Origin: Methylobacterium sp. J-078
GTDB lineage: Bacteria > Pseudomonadota > Alphaproteobacteria > Rhizobiales > Beijerinckiaceae
DNA length: 64,000 nucleotides
Reading direction: 5' to 3'
NCBI RefSeq assembly: GCF_022829285.1
Contig: NZ_JAKSYI010000110.1
Span: 43,686-107,685, forward strand
The stretch's first letter is position 1. The number at the start of each line of letters is the position of its first letter. The translations under genes and the position numbers were made by a program. Shown here piece after piece: positions 16,899 through 25,438 of this stretch. The notes under the pieces were generated by a model. That model was not told the origin of the DNA. It saw only the letters and a program-made list of their open reading frames with translations, and did no database searches.

Positions 16899-17942
16899 TC
16901 AGTGCTGTCCGGACAGGCGCGTCGCCTCGGCGCGGATAACCTCCGCCGCCCGCAGGATGCCGGCCTCGTCTACCTCGAGATGGGTGGTGGCGCGGATCTG
17001 GTGCGCGCCGATCGCCCGGACCCGAACCCCTTGATCGAGACAGGCTTTCGCGAACGTGGAGGCCATCACCCCGAGGGGCTCCACCGAGAAGCACAGGATG
17101 TTGGACTGGGCCGCGCCGGCCGGGATGGCGAGGCCGGGTGCATCCGCGATCCGGTCGCGCAGGAGGGCCGCGTGGGCGTTGTCGCGGCCGAGCTGGTCGA
17201 TGTGGTGGTCGAGGGCGTAGAGCCCCGCCGCAGCCAGGATGCCGGATTGGCGCATGGCCCCGCCGAGGCGGTACTTCCAGCGCCAGGCCTCGGTGATGAA
17301 GTCCTGGCGCCCGCACAGGACGGCCCCGACCGGGCAGCCGAGGCCCTTGCTGAGGTCGATCCAGGCACTGTTGAAGCCCTCCGCGTAGTCCCTGGCGGCG
17401 ATTCCGGTGGCCGCCACCGCGTTGAGGAGCCGGGCGCCGTCGATATGCGCCCGCAGGCCGCGCGCGTGGGCGATGTCGCGGATCCGCCGCATGTCGGGAA
17501 GCGCCCAGACCGACCCGCCGGAGAAGCTCGTCGTCTGCTCGATCGACACGAGGGCCGAGCGGGGCGCCGTGCGGGCGGACGGGCGGATCGCGTCCGCGAA
17601 GGCCTCCGGCGTGTAGACGCCCGCCAGGGTCTTCAGGGCCGTGACGGAGACCCCCCCGATGGCGGCCGAGCCCGCGGCCTCGGTGTTGTAGATGTGGGAC
17701 TGGTCGTCGACGATGATCTCGTCGCCCGGCCGGGTCTGGACCAGGATCGCCACCAGGTTGCACATCGTGCCGGAGGGCATGAAAACCCCGGCCTCCTGCC
17801 CGAGCAGGTCCGCCACCCGGGCGCAGAGCGCGAGGGTCGTGGGGTCCGAATCCGACTGTTCATCCCCGACTTCGGCCCGCGCCATGGCGGCCCGCATCCC
17901 CTCGGTCGGCCGCGTCTGGGTGTCGCTGAACAGATCGATCAT
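16899..17942 (-). CDS. Low-specificity threonine aldolase family protein
   Basis: A 347-residue PLP enzyme of fold type I: IDLFSDTQTRPTEGMRAAMARAEVGDE at the start, the PLP lysine in WIDLSKGLGCPVGAVLCG, and RRIRDIAHARGLRAHIDGARLLNA. It splits beta-hydroxy-alpha-amino acids (threonine, beta-hydroxyaspartate, phenylserine) into glycine plus an aldehyde; glycine or glyoxylate links it to the adjacent aminotransferase. Start ATG 17942; a longer in-frame reading adds Arg-rich residues and is rejected. It is divergent from the big flavoprotein gene, 107 bases apart. Confidence 0.9.
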   Translation of the reverse strand: MIDLFSDTQTRPTEGMRAAMARAEVGDEQSDSDPTTLALCARVADLLGQEAGVFMPSGTMCNLVAILVQTRPGDEIIVDDQSHIYNTEAAGSAAIGGVSVTALKTLAGVYTPEAFADAIRPSARTAPRSALVSIEQTTSFSGGSVWALPDMRRIRDIAHARGLRAHIDGARLLNAVAATGIAARDYAEGFNSAWIDLSKGLGCPVGAVLCGRQDFITEAWRWKYRLGGAMRQSGILAAAGLYALDHHIDQLGRDNAHAALLRDRIADAPGLAIPAGAAQSNILCFSVEPLGVMASTFAKACLDQGVRVRAIGAHQIRATTHLEVDEAGILRAAEVIRAEATRLSGQH

Positions 17943-17956
17943 CGTGCGGGCCCATC

Positions 17957-17964
17957 TGTATACA
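17957..17964. promoter_or_regulatory. TGTATACA palindrome, candidate FCD operator
   Basis: CTGTATACAA lies 15 bases upstream of the threonine aldolase start. TTGTATACAA-type sites are typical of FCD GntR regulators, so the nearby GntR protein may act here too. A single short site, so weak on its own. Confidence 0.35.
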
Positions 17965-18049
17965 AAATATCGGCGCCATCTTAGCTCTGAGCGGCCTGTC
18001 CGCCAGCCCATCCGGCTTAAATCGACACCCTATTCGAGGACGATGAAGC

Positions 18050-21022
18050 ATGACCGCCACGGCTGAGCCATCGACCACGCCCCGCGAGGCCAACCCTACG
18101 CCCCGCGCGGCGACCCGTCAGAACGCTGGGCTCGCCCGCCGGCTGGCCGAGGCTCTTCAGGGCGAAGCCCGCTTCGACGCCTTCACCCGCGGACGCTACG
18201 CCACCGACGCCTCGATCTACCAGATCATGCCGGCCGGCGTGGTCCTGCCGCGCTCGGCGGCCGACATCGCCGCGACGCTGAAGATCGCGGCCGAGCACGA
18301 CGTACCCGTCATCATGCGCGGCGGCGGCACCTCGCAGAACGGCCAGCCGATCGGGCACGGCCTCGTGGTCGATTGCTCGCGCCACTTCAACGGCATCACC
18401 GCCTACGACCCCGAGGGCGGCACCGTCACGGTCGAGCCCGGGATGGTGCTGGAACGCCTCAACACCCGGGTGAAGGTGGAGGGCTGGTTCTTCCCCGTCG
18501 AGCCCTCGACCGCCACCCGCTGCACCATCGGCGGCATGGCGGGCAATAATTCCTGCGGCGCCCGCTCCCTCCGATTCGGCAAGATGAGCGACAACGTCCT
18601 GGCCATGCAGGCGCTGTTCCCCGATGGCACCCCCTTCGGCTTCGGTCTCACCGGCAACGACAGCAGCGGCGTCACCGGCCCGGACCGGGCCGAGCACCTC
18701 GCCGCCGCAATGCGAGCACTGGCCGAGTCGGAGCGCGACGAGATCCTGGCGCGCTTTCCCCAGGTGCAGCGGCGGGTCGGTGGCTACAACCTCGATGCCC
18801 TGATCGAGCCCCGGCCGAACCTCGCCCACCTCCTCGTCGGCTCCGAGGGGACGCTGGCGGCCACCACCGGCGTCACCCTGAAGCTGTCGCGCCTGCCCGC
18901 CCACCGGGTCATGGGCGTCTGCCACTTCCCGTCCTTCCGCTCCGCCATGGAGACCACGAAGGCGCTGGTCGACCTCGGTCCGGTGGCCGTCGAGCTCGTC
19001 GACAACAACGTCCTGGTGCTCGGGGCCGACATCCCGCTGTTCCGCACCACATTGGCGGACATCACCCGCGGCAAGCCGAACTGCCTGCTGCTGGTGGAAT
19101 TCGCCGGCGACGACCGGGACGCGCTGCTGGCCGACCTCAGGCGCCTCGACGCCTGCATGAGCGACCACGGCTTCCGGAACGCCGTGGTCGAGGTGCCCGA
19201 GCCGGTCCGCCAGAAGTCGGTCTGGGAGGTGCGGGAAGCCTGCCTCAACATCATGATGTCCATGAAGGGCGACGCCAAGCCGATCTCCTTCATCGAGGAT
19301 TGCGCGGTGCCCCTGGAGCATCTCGCCGACTACACCGACACGGTCACGGAGGTCTTCACTCGGCACGGCACCCGCGGCACCTGGTACGCCCACGCTTCGG
19401 TGGGCTGCCTCCACGTGCGCCCGATCCTCGACATGAAGCAGGGCGGCGACGTCGCCAAGATGCGGGCCATCGCCGAGGAGGCCAGCGCCGCCGTCCGCCG
19501 CTTCAAGGGCTCCTATTCCGGTGAACACGGCGACGGCATCTCGCGCTCGGAATACATCGCACCGATGTTCGGGGCGCGGCTCACCCGTGCCTTCGAGACC
19601 GTCAAGGACGGCTTCGACCCGAACAACCGCCTGAACCCCGGCAAGATCGTCAGGCCCCTGCGCATGGACGACCGCGCGCTGATGCGCTTCCAACCCGGCT
19701 ATGCGGTGACGCAGCCCGGCACCACGGCCCTCGATTGGTCGGACTGGGGCGGGTTCGGCCCGGCTGTGGAGATGTGCAACAACAACGGCACCTGCCGAAA
19801 GCTCGCCGGCGGCGCCATGTGCCCCTCCTACCGCGTCACCAAGGACGAGCAGCACCTCACCCGGGGTCGGGCCAATTCCCTGCGTCTTGCGATCTCTGGT
19901 CAGCTCGGGCCGGACGCCTTCACCAGCCCCGAGATGAAGCGGACCCTGGATCTCTGCGTCTCGTGCAAGGCCTGCCGGCGCGAATGCCCCACCGGCGTCG
20001 ACATGGCCAAGATGAAGATCGAGTTCCTGCACCATTACCACGCCCGGCACGGCCTGCCCCTGAAGGAGCGGCTGGTGGGGGCGCTGCCGCTCTACGCCGG
20101 CACGGCGGCGTGGCTCGCCCCTCTCCTCAACCTGCGCGATCGGTTGCCGGCGCTCGCCCGCCTCTCCGAGCGCGTCGCGGGCCTCTCGGCGCGCCGCACC
20201 CTGCCGCAATGGCGCCGGCCCTGGCGCGAGACCGGCGAGCCGGCGCACCCGAGCGACGTGACCGGCGACTTCCGCGACGTCGTCCTGTTCGGCGATACCT
20301 TCAACCGGGCCTTCGAGCGCGAGAACCTGGAGGCGGCCGAGCGGGTTCTGATCGCGGCGGGCTACCGCCTGCACCGGGTCTTCCCCCATCGTGGGCGCCG
20401 CCCGCTCTGCTGCGGGCGCACCTATCTCGCCTCCGGCCAGACCGATCGGGCCCGGGCGGAAGCCCGGCGGACGCTGACGGCGCTGCTGCCCTACGTGCGA
20501 GCCGGTGCGCGCATCGTCGGCCTCGAACCCTCCTGCCTGCTGACCTTCCGCGACGAGTTCGCGTCGCTGCTGCCGGGCGCCGAGGCGGCCGAGTTCGGCA
20601 AGGCGAGCTTCCTGTTCGAGGAGCTTCTGGCCATGCATCTCCAGGCGGGGCGCATCGCGCTGCCGCTAAGCGACCAGCACGGGCGGGTGGCACATCTGCA
20701 CGGTCACTGCCACCAGAAGGCGTTCGCCGCGATGGGTGCGGTGGAGACGGTGCTGCGCGCGGTGCCGGGACTCGACCTGCGCGTAATCGAGTCGAGCTGC
20801 TGCGGCATGGCCGGCGCCTTCGGCTACGGCGCCGAGACCATCGACGTGTCCCTGGCGATGGCGGAGCTGTCCCTGTTTCCGGCGCTCCGCGAGGCCGGCC
20901 CCGACGATATCGTGGTGGCCGACGGCACCAGCTGCCGCCATCAGATTCACGACGGTCTGGGTCTCAATGCACGCCACGTGGCGCGGGTACTCGACGAAGC
21001 CCTGTCGTGCAGGCAGGCGTGA
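18050..21022 (+). CDS. FAD-binding and (Fe-S)-binding oxidoreductase (D-lactate dehydrogenase-like fusion)
   Basis: A 990-residue fusion of a GlcD/VAO-type flavoprotein (PCMH FAD domain about 40-270 with MRGGGTSQNGQPIG, then the FAD-oxidase C domain) and a GlcF-like iron-sulfur half. Fe-S ligands are near residues 575-595 (CNNNGTCRKL, AMCPSY) and 635-647 (CVSCKACRRECPTG). Two CCG-type cysteine motifs (about 785 CCGRTY and 914 CCGMAGAFGY) resemble those of heterodisulfide-reductase-like subunits. Members oxidise D-lactate, D-2-hydroxy acids or glycolate and pass electrons to quinone or cytochrome. It lies beside the threonine aldolase and could oxidise its product or a related hydroxy acid. 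Confidence 0.9.
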   Translation: MTATAEPSTTPREANPTPRAATRQNAGLARRLAEALQGEARFDAFTRGRYATDASIYQIMPAGVVLPRSAADIAATLKIAAEHDVPVIMRGGGTSQNGQPIGHGLVVDCSRHFNGITAYDPEGGTVTVEPGMVLERLNTRVKVEGWFFPVEPSTATRCTIGGMAGNNSCGARSLRFGKMSDNVLAMQALFPDGTPFGFGLTGNDSSGVTGPDRAEHLAAAMRALAESERDEILARFPQVQRRVGGYNLDALIEPRPNLAHLLVGSEGTLAATTGVTLKLSRLPAHRVMGVCHFPSFRSAMETTKALVDLGPVAVELVDNNVLVLGADIPLFRTTLADITRGKPNCLLLVEFAGDDRDALLADLRRLDACMSDHGFRNAVVEVPEPVRQKSVWEVREACLNIMMSMKGDAKPISFIEDCAVPLEHLADYTDTVTEVFTRHGTRGTWYAHASVGCLHVRPILDMKQGGDVAKMRAIAEEASAAVRRFKGSYSGEHGDGISRSEYIAPMFGARLTRAFETVKDGFDPNNRLNPGKIVRPLRMDDRALMRFQPGYAVTQPGTTALDWSDWGGFGPAVEMCNNNGTCRKLAGGAMCPSYRVTKDEQHLTRGRANSLRLAISGQLGPDAFTSPEMKRTLDLCVSCKACRRECPTGVDMAKMKIEFLHHYHARHGLPLKERLVGALPLYAGTAAWLAPLLNLRDRLPALARLSERVAGLSARRTLPQWRRPWRETGEPAHPSDVTGDFRDVVLFGDTFNRAFERENLEAAERVLIAAGYRLHRVFPHRGRRPLCCGRTYLASGQTDRARAEARRTLTALLPYVRAGARIVGLEPSCLLTFRDEFASLLPGAEAAEFGKASFLFEELLAMHLQAGRIALPLSDQHGRVAHLHGHCHQKAFAAMGAVETVLRAVPGLDLRVIESSCCGMAGAFGYGAETIDVSLAMAELSLFPALREAGPDDIVVADGTSCRHQIHDGLGLNARHVARVLDEALSCRQA

Positions 21023-21119
21023 CGGGCGGGGTCGTTCAGAACGGTCGCGGGTCCGGCGAGAACGGAGGTTGGTCCTCCCGCTTCGTCGAACCGGCGTCTT
21101 CGTCGTTCTCGGTCGTGGC

Positions 21120-21452
21120 TCAGTTGCTCACGGCGAGCGCGGCGCGCGTGACCGGGAGGCTCGGCGGCGTCGCATCGGCGACCTGATGGGAGGAGCGATG
21201 AGCCGTAGTTGGCACCATCCAGTCCGACGCAATTTGCACTGACAGCATCAGCACGAATGCGGCGATGAGCGCATGTGCGGCGATCCGGAAGGGCTTGGCC
21301 GCCTGCTGGACGGAACGTAGGATCTCGTCCGAGCCCTTGTTCCCGGAAACGCGTCCATCCGAGATCGGGAGCAGCCACGGCTCGCTCGGCAGTGCGTGAA
21401 CGCCACCCATCTCGTGGGCGCCGGGTAGGTTCTGGAATAGTCCGCTCGACAT
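21120..21452 (-). CDS. Small single-pass membrane protein, unknown function
   Basis: A 110-residue protein with a polar N-terminus (MSSGLFQNLPGAHEMGG) and one transmembrane helix near residues 60-78 (IAAHALIAAFVLMLSVQIA). A short Ser/His/Ala-rich tail follows. AGGAGG sits six bases before ATG 21452, which fixes the start over two upstream ATGs. Convergent to the flavoprotein gene, about 100 bases away. No family recognised. Confidence 0.6.
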   Translation of the reverse strand: MSSGLFQNLPGAHEMGGVHALPSEPWLLPISDGRVSGNKGSDEILRSVQQAAKPFRIAAHALIAAFVLMLSVQIASDWMVPTTAHRSSHQVADATPPSLPVTRAALAVSN

Positions 21453-21914
21453 ATCCATCCTCCTGGATCGGTTGCGGCAGGCCAATCTGGCGACCGTTCG
21501 TTCATGTTCAGTTAATCTGAAAATTTGTTCATTTCAAGTTCAGGTGGGCCGCGCGCCCTCCGCACCGCCGCTCTCCAGTGCCTTCGAAGGGCCTGTCGAG
21601 AGACCGGCCCGGCCTGGATTTGGGGTCCCGATCGGGTCCCTCGGCCTCGATCGATCAGACTCTCCCATCGATTGGCTGGGTTTCTCTTGGCGTAGTGCGT
21701 CCTCGGCGGCGCGTTGCTGCGCGGGGTGGTCGTCCGCCTGTTTGGGGCCGGTCCCATGGGCCGACGCAGTCCCGGCCCTCGACTTGCGGAGTGCCGTCGC
21801 GCACGCAGGTCCGCCGCCTCCCGGTTTGGAATCGGGGGCGTAACATCCGCACGCACGGCGGAAACATGGGACGCCTACAATCCTTCGCTCCCCCAGTTCC
21901 ACGAGGGCGAAACC
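21453..21914. other. 462-bp gap without a convincing gene
   Basis: The first 90 bases are AT-richer (GTTCATGTTCAGTTAATC, AATTTGTTCATTTCAAG) and could hold the promoter of the minus-strand gene. GTTC-N7-GTTC occurs at 21527-21541, the LexA-box pattern, but without supporting context. From 21545 to 21860 only overlapping low-quality readings occur and none has a start and ribosome-binding site. Nothing else is recognised. Confidence 0.4.
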
Positions 21915-22238
21915 ATGAAACGCATCGTTGCCGCCGGTCTCATCAGCCTGTTCGCCATCGCCACCTGCGCGGCGGAGCCCGCGCCGGGCGGTCCGCCCAA
22001 CCCGAACCCGGGAATGGCGGACGGAAATCGACCCGAAGGCCCGCGCCGGGGGCCGCCGGAGGGTGATCGCGACGGTGGTTGGCGCCGCCATCCGCCCATG
22101 CTGGGTATGAAGGGCGGTCACCTGCGTTTTCGCAAGGGCGAGACCGGGATCGACTTCAAGTGCGCGGCCGATGACAGCACGAAGGCCTGCGTCGATGCCC
22201 TGATGCCCCTCGTGGACAAACTTCTCCAGGCGCGCTGA
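21915..22238 (+). CDS. Small secreted proline/glycine-rich protein
   Basis: A 107-residue exported protein: signal peptide MKRIVAAGLISLFAIATCA-AE, a Pro/Gly/Arg-rich linker (about 21-60), then a compact C-terminal domain HLRFRKGETGIDFKCAADDSTKACVDALMPLVDKLLQ with two cysteines (C in DFKCAA and KACVDA) that could pair. AGGGCG precedes ATG 21915. The architecture resembles small periplasmic proteins with a disulfide; no function is known. Confidence 0.72.
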   Translation: MKRIVAAGLISLFAIATCAAEPAPGGPPNPNPGMADGNRPEGPRRGPPEGDRDGGWRRHPPMLGMKGGHLRFRKGETGIDFKCAADDSTKACVDALMPLVDKLLQAR

Positions 22239-22352
22239 AGCCGCCCCCGGCGTGTGTCCGCGGCTCCCTCTCGATCCCCGGGATGATGCCTGATACGCGA
22301 ACGGCACATCGCACCGCCGGGGCGGCGCGGGAGGAGCCGGAGAAGAAGTCCG

Positions 22353-23666
22353 ATGAGCATCGTCGCGCCCGAGACCGAGATGGACGTTGCGGTGATCGGC
22401 GGCGGCATGGTGGGCCTTGCCTCCGCCCTCGCGCTGCGGGAGCGGGGCTTGCGCGTTGTGCTGCTCGATCCCGGCGAGGCCCGCGCCCGCACGTCCTACG
22501 GCAATGCGGGCGTGATCAGCCGGGGCTCGATCTTCCCGATGTCGAGCCCGGCGCTCTGGGCCAAGCTGCCGTCCTACCTGCGCAATGCCGATCGCGGTCT
22601 GCGTCTGCGCCACGCTCATGTCGCCCGGGTCATCCCTTGGACGGCACACTTCCTGGCGGCCGCCCGCACCTCGGCCTGGGAGCGGGCGGCCGCCGCGCTG
22701 CTCCCGCTGACGAGTGCCGCGCTGGCCGAGCATGCACGCCTGGCGGACCGGGCGGGCGCAGCGCACCTGCTGAGCCGGCCCGGCTGGATCAAGCTCTATC
22801 GCACGGACGATGCATTCGCGGCGGCCGAACTGGAGCGGGCGATCCTCCGACGGCATGGCATCGCCCTCGATATTCTCGATTCCGACGCGATCCGCGAGGT
22901 CGAGCCAGCGCTGGTCCGGACTTATGCGCGGGGCATGCTCCTGCCCGAGACGGGCGCCGTCAGCGATCCCGGCGCCCTCGTCGAGGCCTATGAGCGCCTG
23001 TTCCTGGATCTCGACGGGGAGATCCTCCGGCAGGCGGCCCTGCAATTGGTGCCGGTCGAGGACGGCTGGCAGATCCATCACGCGGCCGGCGTGGTGCGGG
23101 CGCGTCAGGTGGTGCTGGCGGCGGGGGCGGCCTCGGCCGAGATCGCGCGGGGCCTCGGCTATCGCTTCGCCTTCGCGGCGGAGCGGGGTTACCATCGCCA
23201 CTTCGCGCTGCATCCCGACAGTCCGCCGCTCACCCGTCCGGTCCTCGATACCGGCGCGGGCTCGATCCTGGCACCGATGGGAGACGGGCGCGTGCGCGTC
23301 CTCTCCGGCGTGGAACTCAATGCCCGTGCGGCGCCCCCGGACTATCACCAGATTGAGGCGGCCTCCCGGGAAGCCGCCGGGACGCTGCGCCTCGGCGCGC
23401 CCCTCGACAACCGGCCCTGGATGGGCGCGCGGCCCTCGACACCGGACGGCATGCCGGTGATCGGCGCGGCGCCCCGCCATCGCGGGCTGATCTTCGCCTT
23501 CGGTCACGGGCATATCGGCCTCTCCACCGGTGCGATCACGGGGCGCCTGGTGGCGGACCTCGCCACGGGCGCTAAGCCCGCGATTCCGCTGGCGCCGTTC
23601 GCGCCACAACGGCTGCTCGGCTGGCCGCGCTGGCGCCTCTCGAAGGAGGAACCGCGCTCCGCGTGA
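22353..23666 (+). CDS. FAD-dependent oxidoreductase, D-amino-acid dehydrogenase-like
   Basis: A 437-residue DAO-family flavoprotein. The dinucleotide motif is VAVIGGGMVGLASALALRERGLRVVLLD (about 12-40), then YGNAGVISRGSIFPMSSP, a DadA-type block, and a C-terminal HGHIGLSTGAITGRLVADL. The family oxidatively deaminates D-amino acids or related secondary amines and feeds electrons to the respiratory chain. The substrate is not fixed. The start ATG 22353 follows GGAGAAGAAG. It has no operon partner other than the small gene before it. Confidence 0.9.
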   Translation: MSIVAPETEMDVAVIGGGMVGLASALALRERGLRVVLLDPGEARARTSYGNAGVISRGSIFPMSSPALWAKLPSYLRNADRGLRLRHAHVARVIPWTAHFLAAARTSAWERAAAALLPLTSAALAEHARLADRAGAAHLLSRPGWIKLYRTDDAFAAAELERAILRRHGIALDILDSDAIREVEPALVRTYARGMLLPETGAVSDPGALVEAYERLFLDLDGEILRQAALQLVPVEDGWQIHHAAGVVRARQVVLAAGAASAEIARGLGYRFAFAAERGYHRHFALHPDSPPLTRPVLDTGAGSILAPMGDGRVRVLSGVELNARAAPPDYHQIEAASREAAGTLRLGAPLDNRPWMGARPSTPDGMPVIGAAPRHRGLIFAFGHGHIGLSTGAITGRLVADLATGAKPAIPLAPFAPQRLLGWPRWRLSKEEPRSA

Positions 23667-23767
23667 AACGCGGATTGACGACCCTTGCCCCAGCCGCCAT
23701 GCGAACGGATGGCACGCTTCGCCACGCCGCCGACTTTTAATCCCTTGCGCGAAGGATCTCGCATCTC

Positions 23768-25306
23768 ATGCGCGTGAGCGTTCGCCTCGACGGGCGCATG
23801 CCCCGCCGCTGGCACCTCCGGCTCATCGAACGCATGACGCACCGCTCCGGTGTGACCGTGTGCGTGGACGCCCGAACGGGACCCGGCGCCCTGCCGGACA
23901 ATGCCGCCCTGCTGTTCCGGCTCGAGGCGATGCTCCGGCGCCTGCCCGGCGACGGTCCCTCGGCGCCCGTCGACCGCGCGCGGATCGATGCGGCCGGTCC
24001 GGCGGCGTCCGGCCCACCCGACCTCATCCTCGACCTCTGTGGCGATGTCGAAGACGGTCGCGTACCGGTCTGGCGCCTGGCCTTCGACGACGCCCCCGGG
24101 GAGGCGGCCCTGCTCGCCGCCCTTCTGGCCGGGCGGCGGCCCGTGGTGACGATCCGCGAGGGCGAGCGCCTCCTGGCCTCCGGACGGGTCGGGACCGAGG
24201 CGCGCAGCATCATGCTGACGGCCTTCGAGGATGCCCTGGTGCGGACGAGCAGCCTCGTCCTCGCCGCCCTCGACGGAACCGGGCCGCGCCTCGACGGCAC
24301 TGACCTGCCGCGCCGACACAGGCAGGGCTTGTCGGCGCTGGATCTCGGCGCCCGCGCCGCGCGCCTGGGTGCCCGCATGGTGTCCCGCCGTCTCCGGGCC
24401 CTCTGCATCCGGGCGCCCCACTGGCGCACGGGGTGGCGCAGCCTGTCCGGCCCGGACGTCATCGACCTGCGGGCGCATCCCGCCTCCGGCTGGAACGTCC
24501 TGCCGGACGACGAACGTCGCTTCTACGCCGATCCGTTCCCCATCGACGATCACGAAGGCACGGTGCTGTTCGTCGAAGACTATGTCTACGGGCAGGAGAA
24601 GGGTGTGATCTCGGCCGTACGCTTCGGCGCCGAGGGTCCGCGCGGAACGCCGGTCCCCGTGCTGGAAGCCGGCCATCACCTGTCCTACCCGTTCGTCTTC
24701 CGCGACGGGGGCACCCACTGGATGGTGCCCGAGAGCGGATCGGCGGGCACCCTGGATCTCTACCGGGCCACGGCCTTTCCGGGCGGGTGGGTCAAGGAGT
24801 CGACGCTTCTCTCCGGCCTCAATGCCAGCGACCCGACCCTGTTCAGGCAGGGCGACCTTTGGTGGCTGTTCGCCACGGTGCGGGACGACGGCGAGCACGG
24901 CGGCCCCTTCGCCGGCTGGGGCTCGTACTCGGACAGTCTGCATCTCTGGTCGGCCCGCGATGTCCGGGGACCCTGGAAACCGCACCCGATGAACCCGGTC
25001 GTCGTCGACATCGCCTCCGCGCGTTCCGGTGGGCGGATCGTCGAACGCGGCGGGGCGCTGTTCCGGCCCGTTCAGGACTGCACCGAAACCTATGGCGGCG
25101 CGCTGGGGCTGGCGCGGATCGAACGCCTGGATGAGGCAGGCTACGCGCAGCGCGTCGAGACGATCCTGCGCCCCGGCCCTCTGTTTCTGGGCACCGGCCT
25201 CCATACCCTCAATCGATCCCGGACCTTCGAATTCATCGACGGCGCCGGACCGGCGCTGCGCCGGTTCGGCGCTTCGTCGCGGGCCGATCTCGCACGCGCT
25301 ACGTGA
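23768..25306 (+). CDS. GINT1-like protein: N-terminal formyltransferase-like domain plus beta-propeller
   Basis: A 512-residue cytoplasmic protein. The C-terminal two thirds are a five-bladed beta-propeller of the GH43/GINT type: YADPFPIDDHEGTVLFVEDY, LSYPFVFRDGGTHWMVPESGSAGTLDLYRA, NASDPTLFRQGDLWWLFATV and RGGALFRPVQDCTETYGGALGLARI. Related plant proteins are glucosamine inositolphosphorylceramide transferases; bacterial ones occur in polysaccharide or lipid-sugar loci. The N-terminal 200 residues are formyltransferase-like in layout (VWRLAFDD... FEDALVRTSSLVLAALDGTG). I infer sugar transfer to a lipid or glycan, with the substrate unknown. No glycan genes adjoin it. Confidence 0.62.
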   Translation: MRVSVRLDGRMPRRWHLRLIERMTHRSGVTVCVDARTGPGALPDNAALLFRLEAMLRRLPGDGPSAPVDRARIDAAGPAASGPPDLILDLCGDVEDGRVPVWRLAFDDAPGEAALLAALLAGRRPVVTIREGERLLASGRVGTEARSIMLTAFEDALVRTSSLVLAALDGTGPRLDGTDLPRRHRQGLSALDLGARAARLGARMVSRRLRALCIRAPHWRTGWRSLSGPDVIDLRAHPASGWNVLPDDERRFYADPFPIDDHEGTVLFVEDYVYGQEKGVISAVRFGAEGPRGTPVPVLEAGHHLSYPFVFRDGGTHWMVPESGSAGTLDLYRATAFPGGWVKESTLLSGLNASDPTLFRQGDLWWLFATVRDDGEHGGPFAGWGSYSDSLHLWSARDVRGPWKPHPMNPVVVDIASARSGGRIVERGGALFRPVQDCTETYGGALGLARIERLDEAGYAQRVETILRPGPLFLGTGLHTLNRSRTFEFIDGAGPALRRFGASSRADLARAT

Positions 25307-25438
25307 TCACGCCGAAGTTAATCCCGGCCCTGGAACAAAGCGTCGCGCCTCCACTTAAGGCAGCACTTGAAAGGGTCGTGCGTCCCGTTGCGCCGATCGT
25401 TTCCGGTTCACGAACCTGCCTTTCAACGGAAGCTCTCT

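Noticed and set aside
18017..20638. Very long open reading (873 codons) antisense to the FAD/Fe-S oxidoreductase
   Set aside because: It is the mirror of a high-GC gene, has no family motif and no ribosome-binding site, and the plus-strand protein has clear cofactor motifs.
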